DNA from: Bog-756 sp050014755
Lineage (GTDB): Bacteria > Actinomycetota > Acidimicrobiia > Acidimicrobiales > RAAP-2
DNA: 64,000 nt
Assembly: GCA_050014755.1 (NCBI GenBank)
Contig: JBEKCS010000006.1
Coordinates: 14,775 to 78,774, forward strand
Direction: 5' to 3'
The notes under the pieces are model-generated. The model was not told the DNA's origin and searched no databases. It was given only the letters and a program-made list of their open reading frames with translations. Both the position numbers and the translations under genes were made by a program. Positions within the stretch are counted from its first letter, which is position 1; each line of letters opens with the position of its first letter. This document shows, piece after piece, positions 51,646-63,527 of this stretch.

Positions 51646-52484
51646 CCGTGACCTCCGCAGCACCCGCCGTGTCCGGGGCGGCACCGTCGACCGGCATCGT
51701 CGCCAGCCTCCGGTGGCTCGTCTCGGACACCCTCACCCTCACCCGGCGCAACCTGCTGGCCGTCACCCGGATCCCCGAGGCGCTGTTCTTCTCGACCGTG
51801 CAGCCGATCATGTTCGTGCTGTTGTTCCGCTACGTGTTCGGCGGGGCCATTCACACCGCGACCGACTACGTCAACTACCTGATGCCCGGCATCTTCGTCC
51901 AGACCGTGGCCTTCGGTGCGGTGAGCACCAGCATCGGCCTGGCCGAAGATCTGCAGAAGGGGATCATCGAACGGTTCCGGGCGCTGCCCATGTCACGGGG
52001 GGCGGTGCTCCTCGGACGGACGACCGCCGACCTGGTGCGCAACGTGTTCGTAGTCGTCATCATGACCGTCGTCGGCCTCCTGGTCGGATTCCGGCCCACC
52101 ACGGGCGTCCTCTCCTACCTGGCGGCGATCGGGCTGATCCTGCTCTTCGCCTACGCGCTGTCGTGGGGCTTCGCCGTCGTCGGCCTGTCCGCCCCCAACA
52201 GCGAGACGGCCCAGGTCGTGTCGTTCCCACTTGTGTTCCCCCTGACCTTCGTGTCGGCCGCATTCGTGCAGGTCTCCTCCATGCCGAGCTGGATGCAGGG
52301 ATTCGCCACCTACCAGCCGTTCAGCGTGACGATCAGTGCGTGCCGGTCCCTGATGATCGGTGCCCAGGCCGCCGGCACCCACAGGAGTACCGAGTTCTGG
52401 TTGGTCCAGTCGGTGGCCTGGACCATCGGCCTACTCGCCGTCCTGGTGCCGCTGGCCATCCACAGGTACCGCACCCGAACCTGA
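51642..52484 (+). CDS. ABC-2 type permease, DrrB-like
   Basis: A 280-residue membrane protein with six hydrophobic helices (first IMFVLLFRYVFGGAI, last WTIGLLAVLVPLAI). The conserved ABC-2 segment GIIERFRALPMSRGAVLLGRT is present between helices 2 and 3. It starts in the ATGA overlap with the ATPase gene and pairs with it to form a half-size exporter. Confidence 0.92.
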   Translation: MTVTSAAPAVSGAAPSTGIVASLRWLVSDTLTLTRRNLLAVTRIPEALFFSTVQPIMFVLLFRYVFGGAIHTATDYVNYLMPGIFVQTVAFGAVSTSIGLAEDLQKGIIERFRALPMSRGAVLLGRTTADLVRNVFVVVIMTVVGLLVGFRPTTGVLSYLAAIGLILLFAYALSWGFAVVGLSAPNSETAQVVSFPLVFPLTFVSAAFVQVSSMPSWMQGFATYQPFSVTISACRSLMIGAQAAGTHRSTEFWLVQSVAWTIGLLAVLVPLAIHRYRTRT

Positions 52485-52531
52485 GCGCCCGTCACGTTCC
52501 ACCCGCTTCGCCGACGCGGCAGAATGGGTGC

Positions 52532-55222
<2,691 letters not shown>

Positions 55223-55276
55223 TCAGCCCGGACCCACCTGTTGGGACCCGTCCATCGGCGGGGAATCCCAAAGACG

Positions 55277-56044
55277 TCAGTCGATCCGATCGGCAACGTC
55301 GTTGACGGTCTCCACCACGGTCACCCGCGGGTGCTCCGCTGGTGCTGGCCGGCCGGCCGCGATCCAGAAGACCGACATGCCGAACTCCAGTGCACCCTCG
55401 ACGTCGCGCTCCCAGCTGTCCCCCACCATCACCGAGTCCTCCGGTCGGGCACCGAGCCTGTCCAGCACCTCGCGGAAGACGGCCGGGTCCGGCTTGCCCG
55501 TTCCCACCTCGCCGGAGATCACCACGGCATCGAACGCGTGCTCCAGCCCGGCCTGCTCGAGCTTGAGGCGCTGCAGATCCGACGACCCGTTGGTCAGCAG
55601 GCCGGTCGGGTGGCTTCCGGCGATGCGTTCGAGGGTCCCGTGCGCGCCGTCGATGTCCGGATGTCCCCGGCGCTGCTCCGCCCGGAACCGCTCGGCGGCG
55701 AGCACGGCCAGTCCCGGGTCGTCGACTCCCAGTGCGTTGACCGCCGCCTCCCAGGCCCGGACCTGGTACGTCGGTGCCCACGAGGAAAGTCCGGCCAACG
55801 ACTCGTGGTTGCCCTCGAACGTGGCCCACAGGCCCTCCCACGAGGCGATGCCCAACTCCAGGCAGAGCGCATGGTCCGGCCCTTGCCGCCACACGCTTCG
55901 AATCGCCTCGAGTGCCACCGGCTCGGACGCCACCGGGTCGATCCCCGGCACCTCGCCGAGTGCCCCGCGCAACGAGGCCATGGCGAAGGACTGCTCGACG
56001 ATCAGGGTGTCGTCCAGGTCGAAGATCACCGCGGTCGGGGGCAT
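55277..56044 (-). CDS. HAD-superfamily hydrolase
   Basis: A 255-residue haloacid-dehalogenase-type phosphatase with a helical cap. Motif I is VIFDLDDTL with Asp9 (nucleophile) and Asp11; motif II Thr/Ser is in LLTNGSSDLQ; motif III Lys is in GEVGTGKPDP; motif IV is VMVGDSWERDVEGA. Likely a phosphatase for a small phosphorylated metabolite; substrate unknown. The start was placed at the ATG giving MPPTAVIFD; a start six codons upstream is open. Confidence 0.9.
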   Translation of the reverse strand: MPPTAVIFDLDDTLIVEQSFAMASLRGALGEVPGIDPVASEPVALEAIRSVWRQGPDHALCLELGIASWEGLWATFEGNHESLAGLSSWAPTYQVRAWEAAVNALGVDDPGLAVLAAERFRAEQRRGHPDIDGAHGTLERIAGSHPTGLLTNGSSDLQRLKLEQAGLEHAFDAVVISGEVGTGKPDPAVFREVLDRLGARPEDSVMVGDSWERDVEGALEFGMSVFWIAAGRPAPAEHPRVTVVETVNDVADRID

Positions 56045-56136
56045 GTGGGCCGATGGTACCAACTCGCAGACGGCACGTTTCCCGGCCAGTGTCGGCTACG
56101 AAGGTCACACCGCCGGACGGGCGTCGAGCAGGCCGC

Positions 56137-57219
56137 TCAGTCGATGGCGCTCCCGCGCATGCGCAGGATGACCTCATCGACCACCTCGCTCGTCGACGCC
56201 CCTCCGCCGAGATCGAAGGTGCGGATGCCATCGGCGGCCGCTCCCAACGTGGCCTCGCGGATGGACAGGGCCGCCCTGCCCACCGCTACGTCCCCGACCG
56301 AAGGTGCGTGGTCCAGCGCGGCGGCACAGGCTAGGAGCATGGCCATGGGATTGGCCACGTTCTTGCCCTGTAGGGACGGTGCCGTGCCATGGGGTGCCTC
56401 GGCCATCGCCACCGTCGGCCGGAGATCGTCGTCGAGGGCCAGCAACACCGACTCCGAGCCGGCGATCGACCCGAACATGGCGAGCACCAGGTCGGACAGG
56501 CAGTCACCGTCGCGGTTGAGGGCGGGGATGACCAGTGACTGGTCGTCGGCCTCGGTCAGGAGCCCGGCGTAGGCGGCATCAATGAGCATCGGGCGGTAGG
56601 GAACCTCGGGATGTCGGGCCGCCGCCGCATCCATCTCTTCCTTCAGCATCCCCTCGTACACCGTGGAGACCGTCCACTTGGGACCGCCGAACACGCAGGC
56701 CCCGAGGCTCGACGCGGACTGGAACGAGTACTCGGCCACCGACCGGCACACCGACCGGTCGATGCGCTCGGTCCGCCACGCCTGTTCGTCGTTCCCTCCC
56801 ACCGTGCCGCTCCTGCCCTCCTCGGCACCGTAGGCGTCACCCACCGCCATCCGGACGACGACGATGGGGTGAACGACCGGGGCGAGGGGAACCACGCCGG
56901 GGATGCGGCGGCCGGTACGCACGATGACCGAGCCGCCCACGCCCTCGCGCAGGATGCGGTTCGGCGACCCGACGTCGCCGGTCTCGGGCGGCGTGATGGT
57001 GGCGGCCTTCAGCCCGAGACCCACCTCCACCATGGCTTCGGCCGCCTCCGACACCACCGCGTTGGCGGTGCGTCGGCGGTTCTCCAGCGATAGGTCGAAT
57101 CGGATGAGGTCGAGCGGGATGCCGACGACAGAGGGGTCGAGCACACGGAGCGCCTCGTCCAGCAGCTCCTGACCCGTCTCGTCACCTTCGCAAACGACCA
57201 GCTGCGTGCGATCGGTCAT
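56137..57219 (-). CDS. Isocitrate/isopropylmalate dehydrogenase family protein, divergent
   Basis: A 360-residue protein of the decarboxylating dehydrogenase fold. GDETGQELLDEALRVL replaces the usual GDGIGPE/GDEMTR. LGLKAATITPP, VVHPIVVVRMAVGDAYGAEE and NRDGDCLSDLVLAMFGSIAG correspond to eukaryotic-type NADP-isocitrate dehydrogenase segments. The metal-binding DGDxxSD is intact and EAPHGTAPSLQGKNVANP is the nucleotide loop. It is shorter than type II isocitrate dehydrogenase (~400) and has an unusual RILREGVGGSVIVRTGRRIPG region. The substrate may not be isocitrate. Position near acnA is suggestive only. Confidence 0.8.
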   Translation of the reverse strand: MTDRTQLVVCEGDETGQELLDEALRVLDPSVVGIPLDLIRFDLSLENRRRTANAVVSEAAEAMVEVGLGLKAATITPPETGDVGSPNRILREGVGGSVIVRTGRRIPGVVPLAPVVHPIVVVRMAVGDAYGAEEGRSGTVGGNDEQAWRTERIDRSVCRSVAEYSFQSASSLGACVFGGPKWTVSTVYEGMLKEEMDAAAARHPEVPYRPMLIDAAYAGLLTEADDQSLVIPALNRDGDCLSDLVLAMFGSIAGSESVLLALDDDLRPTVAMAEAPHGTAPSLQGKNVANPMAMLLACAAALDHAPSVGDVAVGRAALSIREATLGAAADGIRTFDLGGGASTSEVVDEVILRMRGSAID

Positions 57220-57294
57220 GGTCCCAGAGTCTCATGGATGCCGGTGCACGACCAATCACTGCGCCAGCTTCGGGCCCCGATCGGGGCCCGGGCG

Positions 57295-57996
57295 TCAGGT
57301 GGCCAGTGGCAGCACGAACCACGCGATGACGATGAAGTGGAAGACCGCGCCGACGATGGTGCAGGCATGGAACACCTCGTGGTAGCCGAACACCCCCGGT
57401 ACCGGGTTGGGTCTCTTGACCGCGTAGACGACGGCACCGGCCGAGTAGGCCAGCCCACCGAGCAGGAGGAGGACGAATCCGGTGGGCCCGAGCGCACGGT
57501 ACAGCTGCGGCAGGACGGCGACGGCCGCCCAGCCCACCACCACGTACGGCAGGGCGATGACCCACTTGGGGGCGTCGAGCCACACCTGGCGAAGGGTGAT
57601 GCCGACGACCGCCCCACCCCACACGATGATCAGGACCGTGGTCCGTGCCCATCCGCTCAACGCGATGCCGGCGACCGCCGTGTAGGAGCCGGCGATGGCG
57701 ATGAAGATCGTGGAGTGGTCGGCCCGGCGCATCCTCCGACGCCCCACCGGGCCCCAGGTGTGGCGGTGGAAGAGAGCACTGACTCCGAACAGCAACGAGA
57801 TCGCGCAGGCGTAGACCAGGCAGATCAGCTTCGACGACGTGGTAGGCGCGGCCCACACCAGTGCCGTCCCCGACACCAACGACACGAAGAAAGCGATCTC
57901 GTGGAGGACGCCACGCAGAGTCGGCTTGACCACACCCCCGTCTTCGTCGTCGTCCGGTTCGGCGTCGGTCGGTAGTGCCTCCGAGGCGTCGGTCAC
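57295..57996 (-). CDS. Hemolysin III / PAQR-family membrane protein
   Basis: A 233-residue protein with seven hydrophobic helices after an acidic N-terminus. The family's metal-site His and Asp are visible in SALFHRHTWG, RADHSTIFIAIAGSYT and GYHEVFHACTIVGAVFHF. HlyIII/PAQR proteins are proposed zinc-dependent hydrolases or lipid-modifying enzymes. The GTG start overlaps the TGA of the GATase gene by four bases (GTGA). Confidence 0.9.
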   Translation of the reverse strand: MTDASEALPTDAEPDDDEDGGVVKPTLRGVLHEIAFFVSLVSGTALVWAAPTTSSKLICLVYACAISLLFGVSALFHRHTWGPVGRRRMRRADHSTIFIAIAGSYTAVAGIALSGWARTTVLIIVWGGAVVGITLRQVWLDAPKWVIALPYVVVGWAAVAVLPQLYRALGPTGFVLLLLGGLAYSAGAVVYAVKRPNPVPGVFGYHEVFHACTIVGAVFHFIVIAWFVLPLAT

Positions 57997-58721
57997 TTCC
58001 GGCTCCCGACCTCGTGGAGGGCGACGCCCACGAACCGCTGCAGGATGCGGCGTCCCACCGTTTCGATCCTGGCCACATCGGCCGCGGGCAACGTGACCCC
58101 GTCATGGAGCAGCGGGCGCCACGTCTCGGCCAGAGCGTTGTCGACCTCGACATGGAATTGGAGGCCGTAGACGCGGTCTCCGACCCGGAAGGCCTGATTC
58201 GGGAAGCGTCGGGTGGCGGCCAGATGGACGGCCCCATCCGGGAGGGAGAACGTGTCGCGGTGCCAATGGACGCACGGGACCGAGGTGCCCGAGAGGCCGT
58301 TGTATTCGGGACCGAGCACCGGGTCACGCCGACCCTGTGCCGTCAGCTCGACATCACCGACTCCGATCTCCGCGGTCGGTCCGGTGGTTATTTCGGCGCC
58401 GAGCGCTGCCGCCAGCTGTTGGGCGCCCAGGCAGACCCCCAGCACCGGCAGCCCTCTGTCAACCGCCTCGCCGATCAGGTCCCGCTCAGCGGCGAGCCAG
58501 GGGTACACACCCCCGTCGTGGACACCCATGGGCCCACCCAGGACGACCAGACCTCCCACGTCGTCCGCAGCCGGAACCGGCTCGCCCTCGTCGAGCCGAA
58601 CGCTCATGATGGCCACGCCGCCGTCGGCCAGCACATGGGAGATCGTCCCGAGCCCCTCGTAGGGGACGTGCTGGAGGGCAACCCATGGGCCGCCGTCCGC
58701 CGGTCGGGACGTCCGGGCCAC
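57993..58721 (-). CDS. Class I glutamine amidotransferase-like protein
   Basis: A 242-residue GATase1-fold protein. Nucleophile Cys97 is in VLGVCLGAQQLAAALG, and the catalytic His and Glu are in GLQFHVEVD. VVLGGPMGVHDGGVYPWL is the oxyanion-side loop seen in stand-alone GuaA-like amidotransferases that act on gamma-glutamyl compounds. No synthetase domain is attached. The start GTG shares one base with the stop of the PIG-L gene (TAGTG), so translation is coupled. Confidence 0.88.
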   Translation of the reverse strand: MARTSRPADGGPWVALQHVPYEGLGTISHVLADGGVAIMSVRLDEGEPVPAADDVGGLVVLGGPMGVHDGGVYPWLAAERDLIGEAVDRGLPVLGVCLGAQQLAAALGAEITTGPTAEIGVGDVELTAQGRRDPVLGPEYNGLSGTSVPCVHWHRDTFSLPDGAVHLAATRRFPNQAFRVGDRVYGLQFHVEVDNALAETWRPLLHDGVTLPAADVARIETVGRRILQRFVGVALHEVGSRK

Positions 58722-59467
58722 TAGGCCGTGTTCACCACGTGGAAGGCCTCGGCCAGCCGGCCCTCGGGGAGCCCGGCGGCCAGCGCGGTGCCGCTCATCC
58801 AACCCCGAAGCAGCCCGTCGAGGTGCGCGCCGTCTCCCACCTGGCTGACATGGGACCGCAATGCGGCCAACTTCTGCTCGTAGACGTCCGTGGCATCGAC
58901 GGCACGGTTGGCACGCTCGGTCGCCATGATCCACAGCTCGGGAACGGAATGGGCCTCGAGGCCCTCCTCCAGGAGTTCGGGGAAGGCGAAGGGGTTGCGG
59001 GCATCGGGGTAGACGGCGCATGCCGCAGCTTCTCCCGTCGCCAGGTGGTCGGGATGGCTTGCGTAGATGCGGGACCAATTCCGCTCGGGCGACTGGGTGA
59101 CGACGCGGTCGGGCCGGATGATTCGGATGGCCCGGGTGATTGCGGCCCGGAGCTCGAGGCTCGCGGTGACCCGCCCATCGGGAAACCCGAGAAAGGTCAC
59201 ATCGCTGACCCCCACGGCCCGGGCGGCCGTCAGCTGCTCCTCCCGGCGGATGGCGGCCATCTCCGCCCGACTGATCGAGTGGTCCGATCCTCCGGCGTCA
59301 CCGTCCGTGGCGATGCAGTAGGAGACCTCGATCCCGCGGCCGGTCCAGACCGCCACCGATCCGGCGGCACCGAAGTCCACGTCGTCGGGGTGGGCGGTCA
59401 CCACCAGGATGCGCTCGACGTCGTCGGAGCCGTCCTCGACGGTCATGGGTTCAGCACTCTCGGGCAC
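58721..59467 (-). CDS. PIG-L/LmbE-family deacetylase
   Basis: A 248-residue zinc-dependent N-acetyl hydrolase of the MshB/Mca/PIG-L group. The metal site is AHPDD (25-29) with a second SHPDHLA motif. Family members deacetylate GlcNAc-type substrates (mycothiol precursors or detoxification conjugates). The GTG start has GGAG five bases upstream. It is the first gene of the coupled PIG-L-GATase-HlyIII trio. It could be the mycothiol deacetylase, but nothing here confirms that. Confidence 0.9.
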   Translation of the reverse strand: MPESAEPMTVEDGSDDVERILVVTAHPDDVDFGAAGSVAVWTGRGIEVSYCIATDGDAGGSDHSISRAEMAAIRREEQLTAARAVGVSDVTFLGFPDGRVTASLELRAAITRAIRIIRPDRVVTQSPERNWSRIYASHPDHLATGEAAACAVYPDARNPFAFPELLEEGLEAHSVPELWIMATERANRAVDATDVYEQKLAALRSHVSQVGDGAHLDGLLRGWMSGTALAAGLPEGRLAEAFHVVNTA

Positions 59468-59544
59468 GGTTGCTCCTCGTCGCCGTCGCGGACGGACACG
59501 GGTCGACGCCGGTCACGGCCGCCGCATAGGTCGCGGTCAGCGCT

Positions 59545-60765
59545 TCAGGACTTCTCGGGCGTCCACGCCGCCAGGTCGGCCAGGCGGGAATCGTTGGAGA
59601 ACATCTCGACGATCGGCATGCGGATACCGATCCGGGTCTGGATGCGCTCGATCTCGAGGACCTGGTTCCATTGGACGAGCGAGACGACCAGTCCGGCCGA
59701 GCCGGCACGGGCGGTCCGTCCCGATCGGTGGAGGTAGGCCTTGTGGTCTTCCGGCGGGTCAAAGTGGACGACGATGTCCACGGCGTCGATGTGGAGCCCG
59801 CGGGCGGCCACGTCGGTCGCCACCAGCACGTGGAGCTTGCCCTCGGTAAAGTCCTTGAGCGTCCGCTCCCGGTTGGCCTGGCGTAGGTCGCCGTGGATGG
59901 CTCCGGCCTTGACGCCCTCCTTGCCCAGCTGCTCGACCAGACGGTCGGCACCGTGCTTGGTGCGCACGAAGACGAGGGCCTTGTCGGCACTGCGGCAGAT
60001 GGCGGCGCACACCTTCACCCGGTCCATCTGGTGGACCTCGATGAACCGGTGTTCCATCTCCTCCACCGTGGTGGACGGCGACGCCACTTCGTGGAGGACC
60101 GGGTCGTTCATGTAGCGGCTGACCAGTCGGTCGACGGCTCCGTCGAGCGTGGCCGAGAACAACAGGGTCTGGTGCTCGCGCTCGAGGCGACGGAGCACCC
60201 ACTCGACCTGGGGCATGAAGCCCATGTCGGCCATGCGGTCCGCCTCGTCCAGAACCAGGGTCTCGACGTCGGCGACGGACAGCTCGCCCCGGTCGCCGAG
60301 GTCGATGAGCCGTCCCGGGGTGGCGATGATGACGTCGATGCCGCGGCGCAGCTTCTTGATCTGGCGCTCGATGTCGGCACCGCCGTAGACGGCGACGATC
60401 CGGACCCCGGCCGCCTGGGCCAGGGGCTCGAATACCTCGCTCACCTGGACGGCGAGCTCTCGGGTGGGTACGAGCACCAGGGCACGGGGGCGGCCCGGCT
60501 CGGTGGCCGGTGCGGCCATGGTGCGCTGCAGCAACGGCACACCGAAGGCAAGGGTCTTGCCCGAGCCGGTCTTGGCCTTGCCACACACGTCGAGGCCGGC
60601 CAGGGCGTCGACGACGGTCATGGCCTGGATGGCGAAGGGGGCATGGATGCCCTGTTCCTCGAGTGCGGCGACGATGGCCGGGTCGACACCGAGTTCGGCG
60701 AAGGACGGCGGTACCTCGGGGACATCGTCCACGGCACGATCCGTGGGATCGGTGAGGGTGGTCAT
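59545..60765 (-). CDS. DEAD-box ATP-dependent RNA helicase
   Basis: A 406-residue RhlE-like RNA helicase. Q motif FAELGVDPAIVAALEEQGIHAPFAIQ; motif I AKTGSGKT (64-71); motif II DEAD in LVLDEADRMADMGF; motif III SAT; motif V ATDVAARGLHI; motif VI HRSGRTARAG. The long C-terminal tail common in RhlE/DeaD is missing, so it is a minimal helicase. Start set at MTTLTDPTD. Presumably acts on structured RNA in ribosome assembly or decay. Confidence 0.94.
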   Translation of the reverse strand: MTTLTDPTDRAVDDVPEVPPSFAELGVDPAIVAALEEQGIHAPFAIQAMTVVDALAGLDVCGKAKTGSGKTLAFGVPLLQRTMAAPATEPGRPRALVLVPTRELAVQVSEVFEPLAQAAGVRIVAVYGGADIERQIKKLRRGIDVIIATPGRLIDLGDRGELSVADVETLVLDEADRMADMGFMPQVEWVLRRLEREHQTLLFSATLDGAVDRLVSRYMNDPVLHEVASPSTTVEEMEHRFIEVHQMDRVKVCAAICRSADKALVFVRTKHGADRLVEQLGKEGVKAGAIHGDLRQANRERTLKDFTEGKLHVLVATDVAARGLHIDAVDIVVHFDPPEDHKAYLHRSGRTARAGSAGLVVSLVQWNQVLEIERIQTRIGIRMPIVEMFSNDSRLADLAAWTPEKS

Positions 60766-61027
60766 GGGGTTCAGAAGCTCTCTCTCATCGTTCAGCGACG
60801 GCCGGAGCCGACCGTCAGCGCCGTGCGAGTCACGGTCGCGTGCGGGCCCGCCTCGGGCCATTGTCCGGGCCGATGTAGAAGGCCTGAAGAACAGGATGAG
60901 GAAGACCCCGGTGGCGGGCACTCGCCCGACCACGAACCCCAGTGTACCGGGAAACCCCTCTGTGACCAGGTCAATGGTCCCGACCGGCGTCGAAGAGGCG
61001 CTCCCCGGGACGGCTACGTAGGCCCGA

Positions 61028-62806
61028 TCAGGTAGCCGAGGGCTCCCGGTAGACCTCGGCGCCCGACTCGCGGAACTCCGCCGACTTCTCCTTGAGGCCG
61101 ATCTCCACCGCCGTGGCGAGGTCCATGCCCTTCTGCTCGGCGTAGTCCCGCACGTCCTGGCTGATCCGCATCGAACAGAATTTGGGGCCGCACATCGAGC
61201 AGAAGTGCGCAGTCTTGGCCGGGGCCGCCGGCAGGGTCTCATCGTGGTACGAGCGGGCCGTGTCGGGGTCCATGGCCAGGTTGAACTGGTCCTCCCACCG
61301 GAATTCGAACCGTGCCTTGGACAAGGCATCGTCCCAGTTCTGAGCACCGGGATGGCCCTTGGCCAGGTCGGCGGCGTGGGCGGCGATCTTGTAGGCGATC
61401 ATCCCCTGCTTGACGTCCTCGAGGTTGGGCAGGCCGAGATGCTCCTTCGGGGTGACGTAGCAGAGCATGGCGGTTCCGGCCATGCCGATGACCGCGGCCC
61501 CGATCGCCGAAGTGATGTGGTCGTAGCCTGGAGCCACATCGACCGTCAGCGGCCCGAGCGTGTAGAAGGGCGCCTCGTGGCACACCTCCTTCTGGAGGGT
61601 GACGTTCTCCACGATCTTGTGGAGCGGAACGTGGCCTGGGCCCTCGATCATCACCTGGACGTCGTGTCGCCAAGCGATCTCGGTCAGCTCGCCGAGAGTC
61701 GACAGCTCCGCGAATTGGGCCTCATCGTTGGCGTCGGCAATCGACCCCGGACGCAGCCCGTCGCCCAGCGAGAAGGCCACGTCGTAAGCGGCCATGATCT
61801 CGCAGATCTCTTCGAACCGGGTGTAGAGGAAATTCTCGGTGTGGTGGGCAAGGCACCAGGCCGCCATGATCGACCCGCCCCGGCTGACAATGCCGGTCGT
61901 CCGCTTGGCCGTCATCGGCACATAGCGGAGGAGCACGCCGGCATGGATGGTGAAGTAGTCCACCCCCTGTTCAGCCTGCTCGATGAGCGTGTCTCGATAG
62001 AGGTCCCAGGTCAGCTCCTCAGGAGCGCCATCCACCTTCTCGAGAGCCTGGTAGATGGGCACGGTCCCGATCGGCACCGGCGAGTTCCGAAGGATCCACT
62101 CGCGGGTGGTGTGGATGTCCGGTCCGGTCGATAGGTCCATGACCGTGTCGGCACCCCACCGGGTAGCCCACGTCAGCTTCTGGACTTCCTCCTCGATCGA
62201 CGAGGTGACAGCCGAGTTCCCGATGTTGGCGTTGACCTTCACCAGGAACCTCGAGCCGATGATCATCGGCTCGGATTCAGGATGGTTCACATTGGCCGGG
62301 AGGATGGCCCGCCCGGCGGCGATCTCGTCCCGGACCAGCTCGGCCGGCACCCCCTCGCGGACGGCAACGAACTCCATCTCCGGGGTGATCTCCCCGTTGC
62401 GCGCGTAGTGGAGCTGGGTGACCGGAGTGCCGGTCGAGCGAAGTGGACTCCGCCCGTCCACCGGAAATGCCGCCGGCGCCTCTCCGTCGCGGCGCACCGC
62501 GGCTCGCCCGTCGTCCCGGCGGTTGACCGGTCGGCCCTCGTACTCCTCGACATCGCTCCGCGAAGTGATCCACGGGCGGCGGAGGGCGGGCAGGCCGACC
62601 GTCGGGACCGATCCGGGTCCGGAAGTGTCGTACAGACGGATCGGAGGGTTGGGACTCGCCCCGTTTCGGGCCGGTGAGTCGGAGAGGGCGACCTCGAGGA
62701 AGGGGACCCGGACCCCGTTCGCGCCGCTCACGTAGACCTTGGAGCGGTTGTGCGCCGGCACGGCGGCCGTGGTCGGGCTGTCGGAAGGTGTGGTCGGGTC
62801 GCTCAT
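61028..62806 (-). CDS. thiC: Phosphomethylpyrimidine synthase
   Basis: A 592-residue radical-SAM enzyme converting aminoimidazole ribotide to HMP-P for thiamine. The C-terminal cluster motif is CSMCGPKFCSM (CxxCxxxxC). The N-terminal ThiC-associated region and GSRFLVKVNANIGNSAV, MIEGPGHVPLHKI and GPLTVDVAPGYDHI motifs are standard. ATG at 62806 follows AAGGA at eight bases. No TPP-riboswitch signature was found in the 179-bp gap upstream, which is unusual for thiC. Confidence 0.96.
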   Translation of the reverse strand: MSDPTTPSDSPTTAAVPAHNRSKVYVSGANGVRVPFLEVALSDSPARNGASPNPPIRLYDTSGPGSVPTVGLPALRRPWITSRSDVEEYEGRPVNRRDDGRAAVRRDGEAPAAFPVDGRSPLRSTGTPVTQLHYARNGEITPEMEFVAVREGVPAELVRDEIAAGRAILPANVNHPESEPMIIGSRFLVKVNANIGNSAVTSSIEEEVQKLTWATRWGADTVMDLSTGPDIHTTREWILRNSPVPIGTVPIYQALEKVDGAPEELTWDLYRDTLIEQAEQGVDYFTIHAGVLLRYVPMTAKRTTGIVSRGGSIMAAWCLAHHTENFLYTRFEEICEIMAAYDVAFSLGDGLRPGSIADANDEAQFAELSTLGELTEIAWRHDVQVMIEGPGHVPLHKIVENVTLQKEVCHEAPFYTLGPLTVDVAPGYDHITSAIGAAVIGMAGTAMLCYVTPKEHLGLPNLEDVKQGMIAYKIAAHAADLAKGHPGAQNWDDALSKARFEFRWEDQFNLAMDPDTARSYHDETLPAAPAKTAHFCSMCGPKFCSMRISQDVRDYAEQKGMDLATAVEIGLKEKSAEFRESGAEVYREPSAT

Positions 62807-62985
62807 GGGGGTCGTCCTTTCGAACGGATCGCTGTCTGAGTCTCCCACGGGACCACCCCCGATGGAATCGGGAGTGTGCCATCGTGGGGGCTACCGACCA
62901 TTCAAGCGGCCCCGACGGCGGGCCGCATGGGCCGGGCCGCTCAGGCGGCAGGGCCCATGCAGTCAACTCATCGAAAGGATCCACC

Positions 62986-63450
62986 ATGGGAAAGCTCGCC
63001 GCAGGAGACAAGGCTCCGAACTTCACCCTCCCCGACCAGGACGGCAAGCCGGTGTCCCTCGACGACTTCGCCGGTCAGCAGGTCGTGGTCTACTTCTATC
63101 CGAAGGACGACACGCCCGGCTGCACCAAGGAGGCGTGCCAGTTCAACGACAACCTGGCCACCTTCAAGAAGGCCAAGGTACCCGTCCTCGGCATCTCGGC
63201 TGACTCCGCCGAGAAGCACCGCAAGTTCCGGGAGAAGTACGGCCTGAAGTTCGCCCTCCTGACCGACGCCGACCACGCCGTGGGCGAGGCCTTCGGGGCG
63301 TGGGGCGAGAAGACCATGTACGGCAAGAAGACGATCGGTGTGATCCGCTCGACCTTCCTCATCGCGGCCGACGGCACGATCGCCCGACCCTGGTACCACG
63401 TGAAGGCCGACGGTCACGCTGCCAAGGTGCTGGAGGAATTGCAGGGCTGA
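62986..63450 (+). CDS. bcp: Peroxiredoxin, PrxQ/Bcp type (second copy)
   Basis: A 154-residue thioredoxin-dependent peroxidase. Cys46 (DDTPGCTKEACQF) is peroxidatic and Cys51 resolving. The sequence is much closer to classical Bcp than the copy at 49911-50372 (YFYPKDDTPGC, KYGLKFALLTDAD, GVIRSTFLI). AAAGGA lies six bases before the ATG. It is divergent from thiC, 179 bp apart. Confidence 0.95.
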   Translation: MGKLAAGDKAPNFTLPDQDGKPVSLDDFAGQQVVVYFYPKDDTPGCTKEACQFNDNLATFKKAKVPVLGISADSAEKHRKFREKYGLKFALLTDADHAVGEAFGAWGEKTMYGKKTIGVIRSTFLIAADGTIARPWYHVKADGHAAKVLEELQG

Positions 63451-63451
63451 T

Positions 63452-63472
63452 CTGCGGTACCGACACCGCCAG
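63452..63472 (+). terminator. Short hairpin after the peroxiredoxin gene
   Basis: GCGGT, six-base loop, ACCGC, extendable by CT/AG around a bulged C, located directly after the stop codon. No U-tract. Weak candidate terminator. Confidence 0.35.
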
Positions 63473-63527
63473 GTATCGCAAGGCCCCTCCCCACCCCCCT
63501 GATACACCCGTCGGCGACGATGGCCCC

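Noticed and set aside
51605..52531. N-terminal extension of aconitase over the ABC permease
   Set aside because: The frame is open but the translation is Arg/Pro-rich noise. Aconitase similarity begins at MAHTSTSPDTF, and the permease in another frame is clear.
62807..62985. TPP riboswitch upstream of thiC
   Set aside because: The CUGAGA and GAUxxGG...UxCC core signatures cannot be found on the minus strand; GGGAGACTCAGA near the start is only superficially similar.
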